Origin: an uncultured Chitinophagales bacterium
GTDB taxonomy: Bacteria > Bacteroidota > Bacteroidia > Chitinophagales > JAHDHT01
Assembly (NCBI GenBank): GCA_938023075.1
Contig: CALHDG010000131.1
Span: 1-64,000 of the forward strand
Direction of reading: 5' to 3'
Length of the DNA stretch: 64,000 bases
The translations under genes and the position numbers were made by a program. The stretch's first letter is position 1; every line of letters starts with the position of its first letter. This document shows positions 24,979 through 34,246 of this stretch, in pieces. Under the pieces are notes generated by a model. That model saw only the letters and a program-made list of their open reading frames with translations. It was not told where the DNA came from and made no database searches.

Positions 24979-27708
24979 CTACCAATTATAATTTAGTGCC
25001 AAATTAATAAACCTGCCCTGCGTTCCAAATTGGTTGGTTCTTCTCGAATAAATTACCTCTCCCCGTACATTTGGCGACAACAACATATCCGGATATACAT
25101 CAAATAAATTATTCACCCCAAATGTTACATTAAATTTATCGTTAACATGCCCGGTTAAAGATAAATCGGTTACCATTTTTGCTGAAAATATTTGAGGAGC
25201 TTCAGTTTCGGGATCTATTTCCCTTGCATCTTGCACCTCACCAAAACGGGTTACCCTTGCCAACATGCCAAACTTGCCTACCCGGTAATTACCTGATAAA
25301 ATAATTTTGCTATTGGGCACACCGTTGGTTAAAAAGGTAATATCCCTGCCATCAATAATATTTAAATTTCTTTCTTCAAATTTTTCTGGAACGTTAATAC
25401 CTGTTGTATCTGTATTGTTAAAGTTGGCGGCTAAGCTCAATCCTGCATTGTGATTTTCACCGAAAAAATAATTGTAATCAACCACCACATCTAACCCGCG
25501 GGTTCGTGTATTAATAGCATTGGTAAAAATGTTAATTTCATCATACCCAGCTCCGTCAAATTGGCTAAAATCAGATGCCACAATTCCACCAGAAACCACT
25601 ATACGATCGTCAATGTCAATTTGATAGGCATCTACGGTTACACTTAACTCTTTACTTATTTTTGAGGTAACGCCCACTGCAATATCAAATGATGTTTCGG
25701 GTTCTAAATTTGAAATACCAAAAGCTTCTTGTACCAACGCATCTCTTATAGGTAAAAACGGCGTAACAACAGAGTTACCATCATCGTCAAACGCAATTTG
25801 CGCAAAATTACTATAATGTAGTTGAGCTAAAGAAGGAGCGCGGAATGACCGGTTTACAGAAGCCCGAAGGGACAATTGATCTAAGAATTTATAACGACCA
25901 GCTGCTTTGTAAGAAAAATCGCCACCAAAGTCCGAATAGTTTTCAAATCTTACCGCTGCAGATAATAATAAGGCTTCTGTAATATCACTTTCTACGTCTG
26001 CATAAATACCAATGTTGTTTCTTCTCCATTCCCCATCGGTGCGGTCGCTGTAACCTTCTCTACCCGTTGAGCCAACATCTTTTCCTTGTGAAGCTAAGGG
26101 CCCGGCTACCCAACTTGCCACCTCGCCTTGCGATTGCTGAAAAGATTCAAATCTGGCTTCTGCTCCAAAAGCGATATTGGTATTATTAATTAGTTTTGAA
26201 ACATCTGCATTCATTAAGGTTTGTGTTACATTAAGACTGCCCGTATAAAAACTTGTAGGGGATGCACTACCCAAACTTGGGTTTACGGTATTTCTATTAT
26301 ACAAATCTAAATTATTGCCGCTGTAGCCCATACTAAAATCAATACCCCAATCACCGGCTAAGTCGCCCTTAGCACCCGTCATAACTTGCCAATCTGTTAA
26401 CACTGAAGGCGTTTCAGGGTTAAATCCGTTTGGAAATATATCTAATGCGCTTCTATCTGTTCTGGCTGCTGCTCTTGAAAAAATGCCTCCAATAACTTGT
26501 TTCATGGTAAGGCCTCCAAAGCTGTAAAAATCCCAATCTTCACTCATGGCTTTGCCAGCATTAATAAAAATTCCACCATTTGTGTTTTCTGCTGCTCCAA
26601 GAACGGCTCTATCCCAAGATATTCCATTGATTTCTCTTAAACGATCATCTATTGCTTCGTTTTCTGCATCACTTAAATTTGAATCATCAGGATACCAGCC
26701 GGCACCATGCGTGTAAAAACCTGAACGGTCGTAGGCTTCATTATGATGGAAAAATAAGGTTGTATTTAAAAAGCCATCCTCTCCCCAAGGTGAACCAAAG
26801 TTTACCGAACTTGCGAATGTAGCTCCATCCGTAACCATATCATCACCATAAATCTTTTCACCATCTAAATCCGCATTCCCTCCTAAAGCATCATACTTTG
26901 GCGAAGAAATTCCAGTACCAGTATAGGTTCGAATTGATCCACCACGCTTACTATCATTCAACTGCATATTCATTACGCCAGCAATAGCATCTGAACCATA
27001 TTGAGCGGCTGCACCATCTCGTAAAATCTCTACTCTTTTTACTGCCGCCGAGGGTATCGCATTTATATCATTACCCAATTGGCCTTTACCAACGCCATGG
27101 TTTAAACTAAAAAAGGAAACTTTATGGCGACGTTTTCCATTAACCAACAACAAGGTTTGGTCGGGTGCTAAACCTCTTAAACTAGCAGGATCAATTAATG
27201 GTGCCAAATCATTAATACCAAACTTAACTGCATTAAAGGAAGGAGCCGAATAATGTAAAGCTTGACCAATATCTGCTTGTGCCGTAGCTTGTAATTGTGC
27301 TACTGAAATTACATCAATAGGTACAGGTCTGTCAACATTTGTTCTGGGTTTACCTCTCGACCCAATAACTGTTACGCTTTCTAACTCAACACCATCTGAT
27401 AAGGTAATGTTCATGATGTTTGACGAATCAACAACAACCCGTTGCGTAGCATAACCAATGTAAGATATAACCAAAGTTTGCCCTTCTTCTACATTAATTG
27501 TAAAGTTCCCATCATTATCGGTGGTCGTACCAGTAGTTGTTCCCTCAATAACAACAGTAGCTCCAATTAATGGATTACCTGATAAATCTACTACTTTACC
27601 CGTTACATCTTTAACTTCGTGTGTAGAAGTATTCGCTAAAATTTGTGTTGGATTATTTAGTAAAATTAGGGAAAATACCAGCGTTAAGATTGTAAAGACT
27701 TGTTTCAT
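24979..27708 (-). CDS. TonB-dependent outer-membrane receptor with CarboxypepD_reg-like domain
   Basis: The 909-residue protein starts with a signal peptide (IFSLILLNNPTQILA-type, residues about 8-25). A carboxypeptidase-regulatory-like domain follows (VTGKVVDLSGNPLIGATVVI, then TTTDNDGNFTI and VISYIGYATQ, about 38-110), and then a plug: IDVISVAQL, DPASLRGLAPDQTLLLVNGK with RRH, and EILRDGAAAQYGSDAIAGVM. The remainder is a 22-strand barrel ending in the aromatic GRFINLALNYNW. It is not of the SusC subtype. It imports an unknown large or scarce ligand using TonB energy. Monocistronic, with its own terminator. Confidence 0.93.
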   Translation of the reverse strand: MKQVFTILTLVFSLILLNNPTQILANTSTHEVKDVTGKVVDLSGNPLIGATVVIEGTTTGTTTDNDGNFTINVEEGQTLVISYIGYATQRVVVDSSNIMNITLSDGVELESVTVIGSRGKPRTNVDRPVPIDVISVAQLQATAQADIGQALHYSAPSFNAVKFGINDLAPLIDPASLRGLAPDQTLLLVNGKRRHKVSFFSLNHGVGKGQLGNDINAIPSAAVKRVEILRDGAAAQYGSDAIAGVMNMQLNDSKRGGSIRTYTGTGISSPKYDALGGNADLDGEKIYGDDMVTDGATFASSVNFGSPWGEDGFLNTTLFFHHNEAYDRSGFYTHGAGWYPDDSNLSDAENEAIDDRLREINGISWDRAVLGAAENTNGGIFINAGKAMSEDWDFYSFGGLTMKQVIGGIFSRAAARTDRSALDIFPNGFNPETPSVLTDWQVMTGAKGDLAGDWGIDFSMGYSGNNLDLYNRNTVNPSLGSASPTSFYTGSLNVTQTLMNADVSKLINNTNIAFGAEARFESFQQSQGEVASWVAGPLASQGKDVGSTGREGYSDRTDGEWRRNNIGIYADVESDITEALLLSAAVRFENYSDFGGDFSYKAAGRYKFLDQLSLRASVNRSFRAPSLAQLHYSNFAQIAFDDDGNSVVTPFLPIRDALVQEAFGISNLEPETSFDIAVGVTSKISKELSVTVDAYQIDIDDRIVVSGGIVASDFSQFDGAGYDEINIFTNAINTRTRGLDVVVDYNYFFGENHNAGLSLAANFNNTDTTGINVPEKFEERNLNIIDGRDITFLTNGVPNSKIILSGNYRVGKFGMLARVTRFGEVQDAREIDPETEAPQIFSAKMVTDLSLTGHVNDKFNVTFGVNNLFDVYPDMLLSPNVRGEVIYSRRTNQFGTQGRFINLALNYNW

Positions 27709-27890
27709 AATTATTGATTTATTTATAATTCATATTAAAGATAATAAACAGCAGTTAAAATACAAGGTTTTGAACAAGTTTAAAATCAATTAGGCAGCCG
27801 GGATAACGGTATGGCCGTTTCAATTACAACAAATAAGCCACCAAACTGAAACAAGTTTGATAGTTTTTTTGATGTTACTATGCTTGCATT

Positions 27891-28031
27891 CTACAAATTA
27901 TGTTGATATTGTTCAATATATTTTTTTACCGTTCGACGATGCAGGTCGAGCTCACGAGCAATTTTACGCTGCGAATATCCTTGCCGAAAATAATTGATAA
28001 CGATTTGTTGTACTTTCATGATGTCTACCAT
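27891..28031 (-). pseudogene. IS21-family istA N-terminal fragment
   Basis: From the ATG at 28031 the frame reads MVDIMKVQQIVINYFRQGYS followed by QRKIARELDLHRRTVKKYI and stops after 46 residues (EQYQHNL). This is the helix-turn-helix start of the IS21-type transposase IstA. The remaining 400 or more residues and istB are absent. Confidence 0.75.
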
Positions 28032-28150
28032 TTTTTGCAGCCCAACCAAATACAAAAAACTCGAATTTGGTAGGACAACTTGTTAACAGAATTGGTACAC
28101 TTTTCGGCTGAAATAGTGGTACACTTTTCGAGTGAAATATACAAGTGTAC
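27891..28150 (-). mobile_element. Remnant of the left end of an IS21-family element
   Basis: Upstream of the istA fragment, at about 28085-28150, are two direct copies of GGTACACTTTTCG followed by G/A-CTGAAAT- or AGTGAAAT-type sequence and a further GTGTACGC. Such multiple terminal repeats just before istA are characteristic of IS21-type ends. The 3' side of the element has been lost before 27890. Confidence 0.65.
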
Positions 28151-28182
28151 GCTTTTTAAAAGATGGTGGTAATTTTTTCTGA

Positions 28183-28560
28183 TCAGAACTACAGCGCAGT
28201 AACACCAATTGGAACGTAGTCAAAGTGTCGCTCCTCTGGAGCTTATTTGTTTTGTTACGTATCTGTTACCAAGATTTTACTCCGCTGGAGTTTATTTAGA
28301 TGGTATCAGAACTACAGCGCAGTAACACCGATTGGAACCTAGTCAAAGTGTCGCTCCTCTGGAGCTTAATTGTTTTGTTACGTATCTGCTACCAAGATTT
28401 TACTCCGATGGAGTTTATTTAGATGGTATCAGAACTACAGCGCAGTGACACCAATTGGAACGTAGTCAAAGTGTCGCTCCTCTGGAGCTTAATTGTTTTG
28501 TTACGTATCTGCTACCAAGATTTGACTCCGCTGGAGTTTATTTAGATGGTATCAGAACTG
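28183..28560. repeat. Tandem array, three copies of a 123-bp unit
   Basis: TCAGAACTACAGCGCAG begins at 28183, 28306 and 28429, exactly 123 bp apart, and a fourth unit starts at 28552 (TCAGAACTG) and stops. Each unit contains the short palindromes GCTCC-TCT-GGAGC and ACTCC-GCT-GGAGT. The array fills the gap between the IS21 remnant and the end of gldG. Copies differ at only a few positions, so the expansion looks recent. Confidence 0.95.
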
Positions 28561-28574
28561 TATATTTAAGGTAT

Positions 28575-30296
28575 TTAACGGGCATAACGCCTTCGGCGAA
28601 GGCTATTGTACAACAAGGCGAAAACCAATAAGCCTATTAAAGGCAACACCAAATTTAGCATTTGCCAAAATGTTTTACCATCTTTTATTTTACCTTGATC
28701 TAACAGGCGTAATTTTACTTCGCGGGTACGGCTTTCTATTAAGCCGCTTTGGTCAATTAAATACTCTAAACAGTTTAACAGAAATTGTTGGTTGGCAAAC
28801 GTTTCTTTGGTGCTGCGGAAGTAGCCGGTTGGAAAGGGTTCGCCTTTGCTGCTTCTGTCGTTGGTTATTATATCTCCATCGCCTACTACAATCATTTTGC
28901 CGGGTACACTTTTATCGCGGTTGGTAAAAGCTGCAATGGTATCGGTAACGGCTTGGGTATTTGGTTTTAAGCGGTTTTTAAAAACCGATGGAAATTCGCC
29001 TTCTAACAAAACGGCAATGGGTTGTTTGCCCTTCTTAAATTGAGCTCGGTTGGGCTTTTCTTTTACGGCTCCTAAATGTATACGTATCGGCATATACTGC
29101 AATTTGGTATAAGGCGAAGTGCTTAATAAAATGGTTTTTTGTACGCCTGCTGATTTTACCGTATCAATGGTACTCACAAATTTAGTGGCAATGGCATCTA
29201 AGTTTTTTGAGATGGGATGTTGCTGATCGCCCGAAGTAATTATGGGATAATATAACCATGGAAATAAATCATATTGAGGCGTATCTCCCTGCATACCAAT
29301 CATTAGTGGAATGGGGTTACTCACCAAATCTTGCGCTAAGTTTTTGTTCAGCCGAACGCCATATTTAAATAGCATATCATCCAAATTCAAATCGTACTCT
29401 ACGGACATAAAGGCATCGCGATTTCTAAGACTGTCCAACTCGGCAATCATCGGGTCTAACAACCACAGCACACTGCCACCGTTCATAATAAATTGATCTA
29501 TTTTGTATTTATCGGGTTCATTAAATTTTAAGCGTGGTTTGGCAATCAATAAACACTTAAAGGTTTCGGGTATATATAAATGTTTGTTGATGTCGAATTG
29601 TTCAACCGTATAATAACTACTCATAATATTGAGCATCCATTGTAAGTCATCGGGTTTTAACTCATCGTGCCCTTGCAATAAAGCTACTTTTGGTTTGTAG
29701 GTAGTTTGTAAGGTGTTAATAGCTTGAGCCAATTTATATTCTATTAAAGCAATTGAACCATTTAGGGCTTCTTGTGGCGATTGCCCTATTTTGTTTTCTA
29801 ATAATTGTATAGTAGTTTCTCTGCCTTTATAAAAAACGGATGCTGCTGGGAAAATAATTTGCTCGCTGTAGGCTTCATTGTCTTTTACTTTTAGGTTGGT
29901 TGGTTGAATGCCCTTTTCATATAATTGCTGAATTACATCCCGCTTAGCCCCTTCATTTAAACCTTCCAATGGATTCACAAATTCAAACTCTATATTACTC
30001 CCTCCATACGATTTAAATTCATTCAACATTTCTAAAGCTCCATTCCTTAACCTTTTAAAGCCCGATGGAAAATCTCCATCTAAATAAACTTGAACATAAA
30101 CTATATCATCTAAATTTTTTAATAGGTCTTTGGTGGTTTGGGTTAAGGTAAATCGCTTTTCTTTAGTTAAATCAAATCGCTTAAAATAGCGGTTACCCAA
30201 TAGATTGATGACCACAACAACCAATAAAAATATACCTAAAGTTAAAATTGAATTGACTCTTTTGCTCAACCTTTTTTGCTTGTTTTTCTTTACCAT
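28575..30296 (-). CDS. gldG: Gliding motility ABC transporter component GldG
   Basis: GldG is the extracytoplasmic, membrane-anchored component that works with GldA (ATPase) and GldF (permease); in gliding Bacteroidota these affect motility. The 573-residue protein has an N-terminal transmembrane anchor (ILTLGIFLLVVVVINLLG), then NRYFKRFDLTKEKRFTLTQT, a hallmark of the GldG/ABC-2 auxiliary family. A long periplasmic region follows (LLQGHDELKPDDLQWML; LWLLDPMIAELDSL; VVGDGDIITND), and a C-terminal transmembrane helix ends in a basic tail (LVLPLIGLLVFALLYNSLRR). Its start overlaps the gldF stop by 7 bp. Confidence 0.93.
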   Translation of the reverse strand: MVKKNKQKRLSKRVNSILTLGIFLLVVVVINLLGNRYFKRFDLTKEKRFTLTQTTKDLLKNLDDIVYVQVYLDGDFPSGFKRLRNGALEMLNEFKSYGGSNIEFEFVNPLEGLNEGAKRDVIQQLYEKGIQPTNLKVKDNEAYSEQIIFPAASVFYKGRETTIQLLENKIGQSPQEALNGSIALIEYKLAQAINTLQTTYKPKVALLQGHDELKPDDLQWMLNIMSSYYTVEQFDINKHLYIPETFKCLLIAKPRLKFNEPDKYKIDQFIMNGGSVLWLLDPMIAELDSLRNRDAFMSVEYDLNLDDMLFKYGVRLNKNLAQDLVSNPIPLMIGMQGDTPQYDLFPWLYYPIITSGDQQHPISKNLDAIATKFVSTIDTVKSAGVQKTILLSTSPYTKLQYMPIRIHLGAVKEKPNRAQFKKGKQPIAVLLEGEFPSVFKNRLKPNTQAVTDTIAAFTNRDKSVPGKMIVVGDGDIITNDRSSKGEPFPTGYFRSTKETFANQQFLLNCLEYLIDQSGLIESRTREVKLRLLDQGKIKDGKTFWQMLNLVLPLIGLLVFALLYNSLRRRRYAR

Positions 30297-31021
30297 CTTC
30301 TCTTTTCTAACACTACTTTAGTAAAAAATAAAAAGACCAGAATGAGCGAAATGAAATATAAGATATCGCGTGTATCTACTACACCTCTGCCAATCGATTG
30401 ATAATGGGCATCAATACCTAGTTGCTCCACAAAAGCATCTAATCTGGCATAAAAAACATTAAGGCGACTGATATAATCAAAGCCGGTATATATAAAAAAG
30501 CATAAAAATATAGCCAGCAAAAAAGCTACAATTTGGTTGTTGGTTATGGCAGAAGAAAAAACACCTATTGCTACAAAAGCGCCACCCAAAAATAGCAAAC
30601 CGATGTAACTACCCCAAGTTGCGCCGGTATCAATATTACCCACCGGTGCACCTAATTGATACACCGAATAAAAATACAACAAGGTTGGCAGCAAGGCGAA
30701 AAACACCAAAAATAAAGCTGCCAGAAATTTACCTCCAATGATCTGATTATCGGTAATGGGTTTGGTCGATAAAATTTCTATCGTGCCCGCATTATATTCT
30801 TCTGAAAAAGAACGCATGGTAATTGCTGGGATGAGGAACATAAAAATATAGGGAGCCATATAGAAATAGCTTTCTAACGAAGCATAGCCATATTCTAAAA
30901 TTCCAGTATCAGGAAATGCCCATAAAAACAAACCGGTTGCCAATAAAAAAACACCTACCGCAATATAGCCAATCAGCGAACTGAAAAAATGATTGATTTC
31001 TTTTTTAAAAATATTTAGCAT
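30290..31021 (-). CDS. gldF: Gliding motility ABC transporter permease GldF
   Basis: The 243-residue protein has six hydrophobic helices, starting with INHFFSSLIGYIAVGVFLLA, and the ABC-2 permease segment FLIPAITMRSFSEEYNAGTI followed by EILSTKPITDNQIIGGKFLA. Length and the RSFSEEYNAGTIE block fit GldF well. It sits 17 bp behind gldA and overlaps gldG, so the three genes form one operon. Confidence 0.94.
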   Translation of the reverse strand: MLNIFKKEINHFFSSLIGYIAVGVFLLATGLFLWAFPDTGILEYGYASLESYFYMAPYIFMFLIPAITMRSFSEEYNAGTIEILSTKPITDNQIIGGKFLAALFLVFFALLPTLLYFYSVYQLGAPVGNIDTGATWGSYIGLLFLGGAFVAIGVFSSAITNNQIVAFLLAIFLCFFIYTGFDYISRLNVFYARLDAFVEQLGIDAHYQSIGRGVVDTRDILYFISLILVFLFFTKVVLEKRRW

Positions 31022-31038
31022 AAATAATTAAACCAGAT

Positions 31039-31959
31039 TTAGTTGGGATTAGATTGGGTTAGTTTTTTAAACACATCTTCTAAGCTACTTTCTTTGCGAC
31101 TTAAGCCAATTAAAGTCAGCTCATTTTGTACGGCAAAGTTAAATATTTCGGCACGTAAGTCTCTATCATAAGAGGATTGACATTGGTAAATGTTATGTGT
31201 ATTTTGATGCACCGTATCTATACCTTGTATATTTTTTAATTTGGGTAAGATGTTTTCTTTATCATGCAAAAATTCCACTTCATATATATTTTTAGTGCCT
31301 TTTAATTGAAGGGCATTTACCTTATCATCTGCCACAATTTTTCCTTTGTCAATAATAATCACGCGGTCGCAAACGGCTTCTACCTCTTGCATAATGTGGG
31401 TACTGAAAATAAGGGTTTTGTTTTGCCCTAAATTTTTGATGAGTTGTCTAATTTCTGCCAGTTGATTGGGGTCTAAACCAGTAGTTGGTTCATCTAAAAT
31501 TAACACCTCAGGATTATGCAACAAGGCACTTGCTAAACCAACCCGTTGACGGTAACCTTTACTCAACTGTCCAATTTTCTTTTTTTGTTCAATTTGCAAA
31601 CCCGTTAAGTCAATAATTTCGCTAATCCTATTTTTAATGTTTTTTATATGATGCACTTTCCCTACAAAGCTTAAATATTCTTTTACATACATATCCAAAT
31701 ACAAGGGATTGTGCTCAGGCAGGTAACCAATTTTTTTTCGACTTTCAATAGGTTGTTCACTAACGTTAATATTACAAACATGAGCTAGCCCTTTAGTCTG
31801 CGGAATAAAACCGGTCAAAATTTTCATGGTAGTAGTTTTGCCTGCCCCGTTTGGACCAAGAAAGCCCACAATTTCACCCTCTCCAACGGTAAAGCTAATA
31901 TTATCTACCGCGTGTTGAGTGCCATAGGTTTTTGTTATGTTTTGTATTTGTACCGACAA
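31039..31959 (-). CDS. gldA: Gliding motility ABC transporter ATPase GldA
   Basis: The 306-residue ATPase has Walker A GFLGPNGAGKTTTMKIL (about 33-49), the Q-loop segment GYLPEHNPLYLDMYV, signature LSKGYRQRVGLASALL, Walker B VLILDEPTTGLD and the switch His in STHIMQEVE. The C-terminal about 90 residues contain the GldA-type tail with LSRKESSLEDVFKKLTQ. GYLPEHNPLY is a useful mark of GldA. It is first in the gldA-gldF-gldG operon; a -7-like box (TATTTTTG, complement at 31989-31996) precedes it. Confidence 0.93.
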   Translation of the reverse strand: MSVQIQNITKTYGTQHAVDNISFTVGEGEIVGFLGPNGAGKTTTMKILTGFIPQTKGLAHVCNINVSEQPIESRKKIGYLPEHNPLYLDMYVKEYLSFVGKVHHIKNIKNRISEIIDLTGLQIEQKKKIGQLSKGYRQRVGLASALLHNPEVLILDEPTTGLDPNQLAEIRQLIKNLGQNKTLIFSTHIMQEVEAVCDRVIIIDKGKIVADDKVNALQLKGTKNIYEVEFLHDKENILPKLKNIQGIDTVHQNTHNIYQCQSSYDRDLRAEIFNFAVQNELTLIGLSRKESSLEDVFKKLTQSNPN

Positions 31960-32066
31960 GGTTTGTATTATATAAACTATTAGTTACGCAAAAATAACAA
32001 ATATTGTTAGCTGTTTATTGTTTTGATGCTTAGATAAAAGCGTGGTATCAATTAATCTCTATGAAA

Positions 32067-32190
32067 TGCGGAGAAAATAAAATTATCCATTTGAAGTAGA
32101 TTATTTTTTTCTTGACTAAACTTAAGACGAGGCTTTTCAAAAAAGCCAAGGAGAAACAGAATCTGTACTGATGGTAAATTTATGTTATTA
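32067..32190. mobile_element. MITE-like element, family III, copy 3 (degenerate)
   Basis: ATGCGGAGAAAATAAAATTA at the left and ATGGTAAATTTATGTTATTA at the right correspond to decayed versions of the family ends. The internal GACGAGGCTTTTCAAAAAAG block matches the family. It lies upstream of gldA and the DUF2786-like gene terminus. Confidence 0.55.
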
Positions 32191-32219
32191 GGATTCCTAT
32201 ACAAAATCGCGTGTAAATA

Positions 32220-32648
32220 TTAACCGATCATTTTCTGCACAATATCTTCATCATGATGTTCATGAATTTTATTAATCAAATCACTTGTTATATCCTCAAT
32301 TAATTTTTCCAAATGATCCGAATATTCTAAGTACTCTTTCCAAACCACGTTATTCAAAAAATCTTCCTCTATTTTTACCATGACCGTGGTATATTTTTGC
32401 CGGTGATAGCGAAAGGGTTTCAAACCATATTTTCTGCATATTGCCAACAATAATTTTTTATGCCAATAATCGGGCGTATAAAGTCTGTATTCAACCATAT
32501 TGGGTTGGTCTTCCATTTTTTGGTTAACCCGTTTTTTTGCTAATTCAGCAGCTCTTTTTTCACCCTCGCTAGTTGCCCCTTCAATCAAGGCTTCTATCTT
32601 TTTTATTTTGTCTAATAGCAAGCGCATCTCAACTTCTTTATTTTTCAT
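32220..32648 (-). CDS. DUF2786-like protein
   Basis: The 142-residue protein begins with a charged helical pair (LLLDKIKKIEALIEGATSEG followed by EKRAAELAKKRV) that resembles the DUF2786 helical repeat. The middle segment YRLYTPDYWHKKLLLAICRK and YHRQKYTTVMVKIEEDF are of unknown function. It has no signal or membrane helix. It stands alone between the gldA promoter region and the tRNA gene, in a region of accessory remnants. Function is unknown. Confidence 0.65.
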   Translation of the reverse strand: MKNKEVEMRLLLDKIKKIEALIEGATSEGEKRAAELAKKRVNQKMEDQPNMVEYRLYTPDYWHKKLLLAICRKYGLKPFRYHRQKYTTVMVKIEEDFLNNVVWKEYLEYSDHLEKLIEDITSDLINKIHEHHDEDIVQKMIG

Positions 32649-32883
32649 ACTTGTATAATGTTACAGCGTTTCTTGCTATTTTTAAAATTTAATACACTTT
32701 TTTTTGCAAAATCATTTTGTTCAGTGCTTATCCACTTACCTTCAACTTCCATTCACTTTAGAAAGTCGAGTTGTTTTCTTCATCCGAATTATCATGCTAT
32801 AATAATTTTGTTAACAGAGGGGTATTGACAAGAATATTATTAATCATTTAGCCTAATCAGGTATCACTCAATTTCAAAAAAAG

Positions 32884-32914
32884 GTTTGAGATTAATTTAA
32901 ATGATGTATCTTTG
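32884..32914 (+). promoter_or_regulatory. Promoter of tRNA-Met
   Basis: TTTG at 32884-32887 and TATCTTTG at 32907-32914, with 19 bp between, match the Bacteroidota sigma-A promoter (TTTG-N19-TAnnTTTG). The tRNA starts 21 bp downstream. Confidence 0.75.
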
Positions 32915-32935
32915 CCATCATTTTTTAAATAAACA

Positions 32936-33009
32936 GGCGAGGTAGCTCAGCTGGCTAGAGCGCAGCACTCATAATGCTGAGGTCGAGAGTTCGAGTCTCT
33001 CTCTCGCTA
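32936..33009 (+). tRNA. tRNA-Met (anticodon CAT)
   Basis: The cloverleaf can be folded by eye: acceptor GGCGAGG/TCTCGCT with GU pairs at both ends, D-arm GCTC/GAGC, anticodon arm CAGCA-CTCATAA-TGCTG with CAT at 32970-32972, and T-arm GAGAG-TTCGAGT-CTCTC, discriminator A. The GU closing pair and overall form fit elongator tRNA-Met. A lysidine-modified tRNA-Ile(CAT), the substrate of TilS, cannot be fully excluded. CCA is not encoded. Confidence 0.93.
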
Positions 33010-33018
33010 CGCTTTCAT

Positions 33019-33057
33019 ATCCTAAGTTATTGTAAATCAATCGCTTAGGATTTTTTT
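33019..33057 (+). terminator. Terminator after tRNA-Met
   Basis: ATCCTAAG (33019-33026) pairs with CTTAGGAT (33044-33051), followed by a run of T's to 33057. Confidence 0.8.
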
Positions 33058-33490
33058 ATGGACTAAAATAACCTGCTATATAACTACCATTTAATGTACT
33101 CATCAGAAATGATACTTCTTTGGAATAAGGGCCATAATAACTTGGTTTAAAATCCGGCTTCAAATATGGTTTGCCACCGTAACGTTGTAAAAAATAGCAT
33201 AATTTATTACAAGCAAATTCAGATACGAATTCACCATTTTTAACCAATTGAAAAAGCATATACATTAACAATGCTCTTGCTTCGGTTAACTTAACTTTTT
33301 CTTTTAGCAAGGCTTCACGAATTCTTTTATTCGGTTCATAAATGGTTACTTCGGCATCAACATTTTTTAGACTTTCTGACAGCATTTTTTTTACAATTTC
33401 CCATTTCAAACCTCCATTACCACTTCCTAACGGTGGTATAGCAATTGACTTTATTTTGTACTCTAAAATTACATCTTCAAGTTTCTTAAA
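33056..33490 (-). pseudogene. darG: DarG (macrodomain antitoxin) remnant
   Basis: The frame ending at 33056 can be read back past its only ATG (33409) to about 33490. It reads KKLEDVILEYKIKSIAIPPL, then GSGNGGLKWEIVKKML, then EARALLMYMLFQLVKNGEFV, CYFLQRYGGKPYL and STLNGSYIAGYFSP. PPLGSGNGGLKW is the ADP-ribose-binding loop of DarG-type macrodomains and the following helical part matches the DarG linker. The first about 100 residues of the macrodomain and most of the C-terminal DarT-binding domain are missing. It lies directly behind the DarT remnant and ends at the tRNA-Met terminator. Confidence 0.75.
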
Positions 33491-33839
33491 CGTAATCGTC
33501 TGTTATAAAACTGGTTAACTTGCAAACACAATAAATTATCTTCTCTGGTAAAATTTGTTATACTCCATAGCCTGGTTGAATTTTTAGTAACATCGGAGAT
33601 AGCTTACCAAAATAAAATGGAATGAAGTTTCCTAAAACAATTGATTGTTCAGGTTTATTCTTTGTACGAACTATTACTTCTTTGGTTTCTCTTTTGCTAA
33701 TTAATGATTGTAATCCAATCTCTTTATAATTTGGGTTATTGTTGATGCTATTTCTGTGAGTAATGCCATATTGTAAAATATGAGGTATATTTTTTATATG
33801 CGTTATCCTAAATGCTAATATATTGTCTAATGTAGGCAA
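33486..33839 (-). pseudogene. darT: DarT (DUF4433) ADP-ribosyltransferase toxin remnant
   Basis: The 93-codon frame from 33839 reads AFRITHIKNIPHILQYGITH followed by RNSINNNPNYKEIGL, then VLGNFIPFYFGKLSPMLLKI, which is the N-terminal half of DarT, a toxin that ADP-ribosylates single-stranded DNA. A stop codon follows QPGYGV, but the same frame then continues QILPEKIIYCVCKLTSFITD, still DarT-like, until 33486. The C-terminal half is deleted and the sequence passes straight into DarG. The gene is dead: one in-frame stop plus a deletion. Confidence 0.78.
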
Positions 33840-33983
33840 AATCTAATAATTAGAAATTGCAAAATGCGATTTTGCGGCATGATTACCAAATAGAAGCATA
33901 AGATTTAGGAAATTGATAGCAACCACAAATTTCAAGAACGAATACTTTGCGGCTTATCCACAACTTACTATTTGAAATGTTAT

Positions 33984-34127
33984 TAAACCCGGGCGAGGTT
34001 AAAAGTATAGCCCTGATAGTAGCGGTTATGCCGTTTTGCAGGGCAGGCATTGCAGCATGGCAAACGGCATTTGAGCGGATAGCAGGACCCACCTTTTTGC
34101 GAGTGGCACGGTTTCGCTTCAAAAAAA
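33984..34127 (+). repeat. Dispersed structured repeat, family I, copy B
   Basis: It carries AACCCGGGCGAGGTT, TAGCCCTGATAGTAGCGG, GCCGTTTTGC and its partner GCAAACGGC, ATTTGAGCGGATAGCAGG and a final GTTTCGCTTCAAAAAAA. Relative to copies A and D the outer helix is CCTG/CAGG instead of CCCG/CGGG, and the inner helix is GCCGTTTTGC/GC-AAACGGC: both sides changed together. It lies between the DarT remnant and the SusC-like gene. Confidence 0.8.
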
Positions 34128-34246
34128 CTATGGTGTATCAATTGATCGCTTAAATGTTAATCATCTATTTGTTTTTGTTTCCATTTGTTTTTTCTATATT
34201 CACACAGCAAAATCCTCATTTAAATTTCATAAAATCAATGTAGCAT

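Noticed and set aside
28029-28150. Functional IS element
   Set aside because: Only about 260 bp of an IS21 end remains; there is no complete istA, no istB and no second end.
33883-34122. 79-codon minus frame and 68-codon plus frame
   Set aside because: Both lie in family I repeat copy B; the apparent peptides come from the structured repeat.
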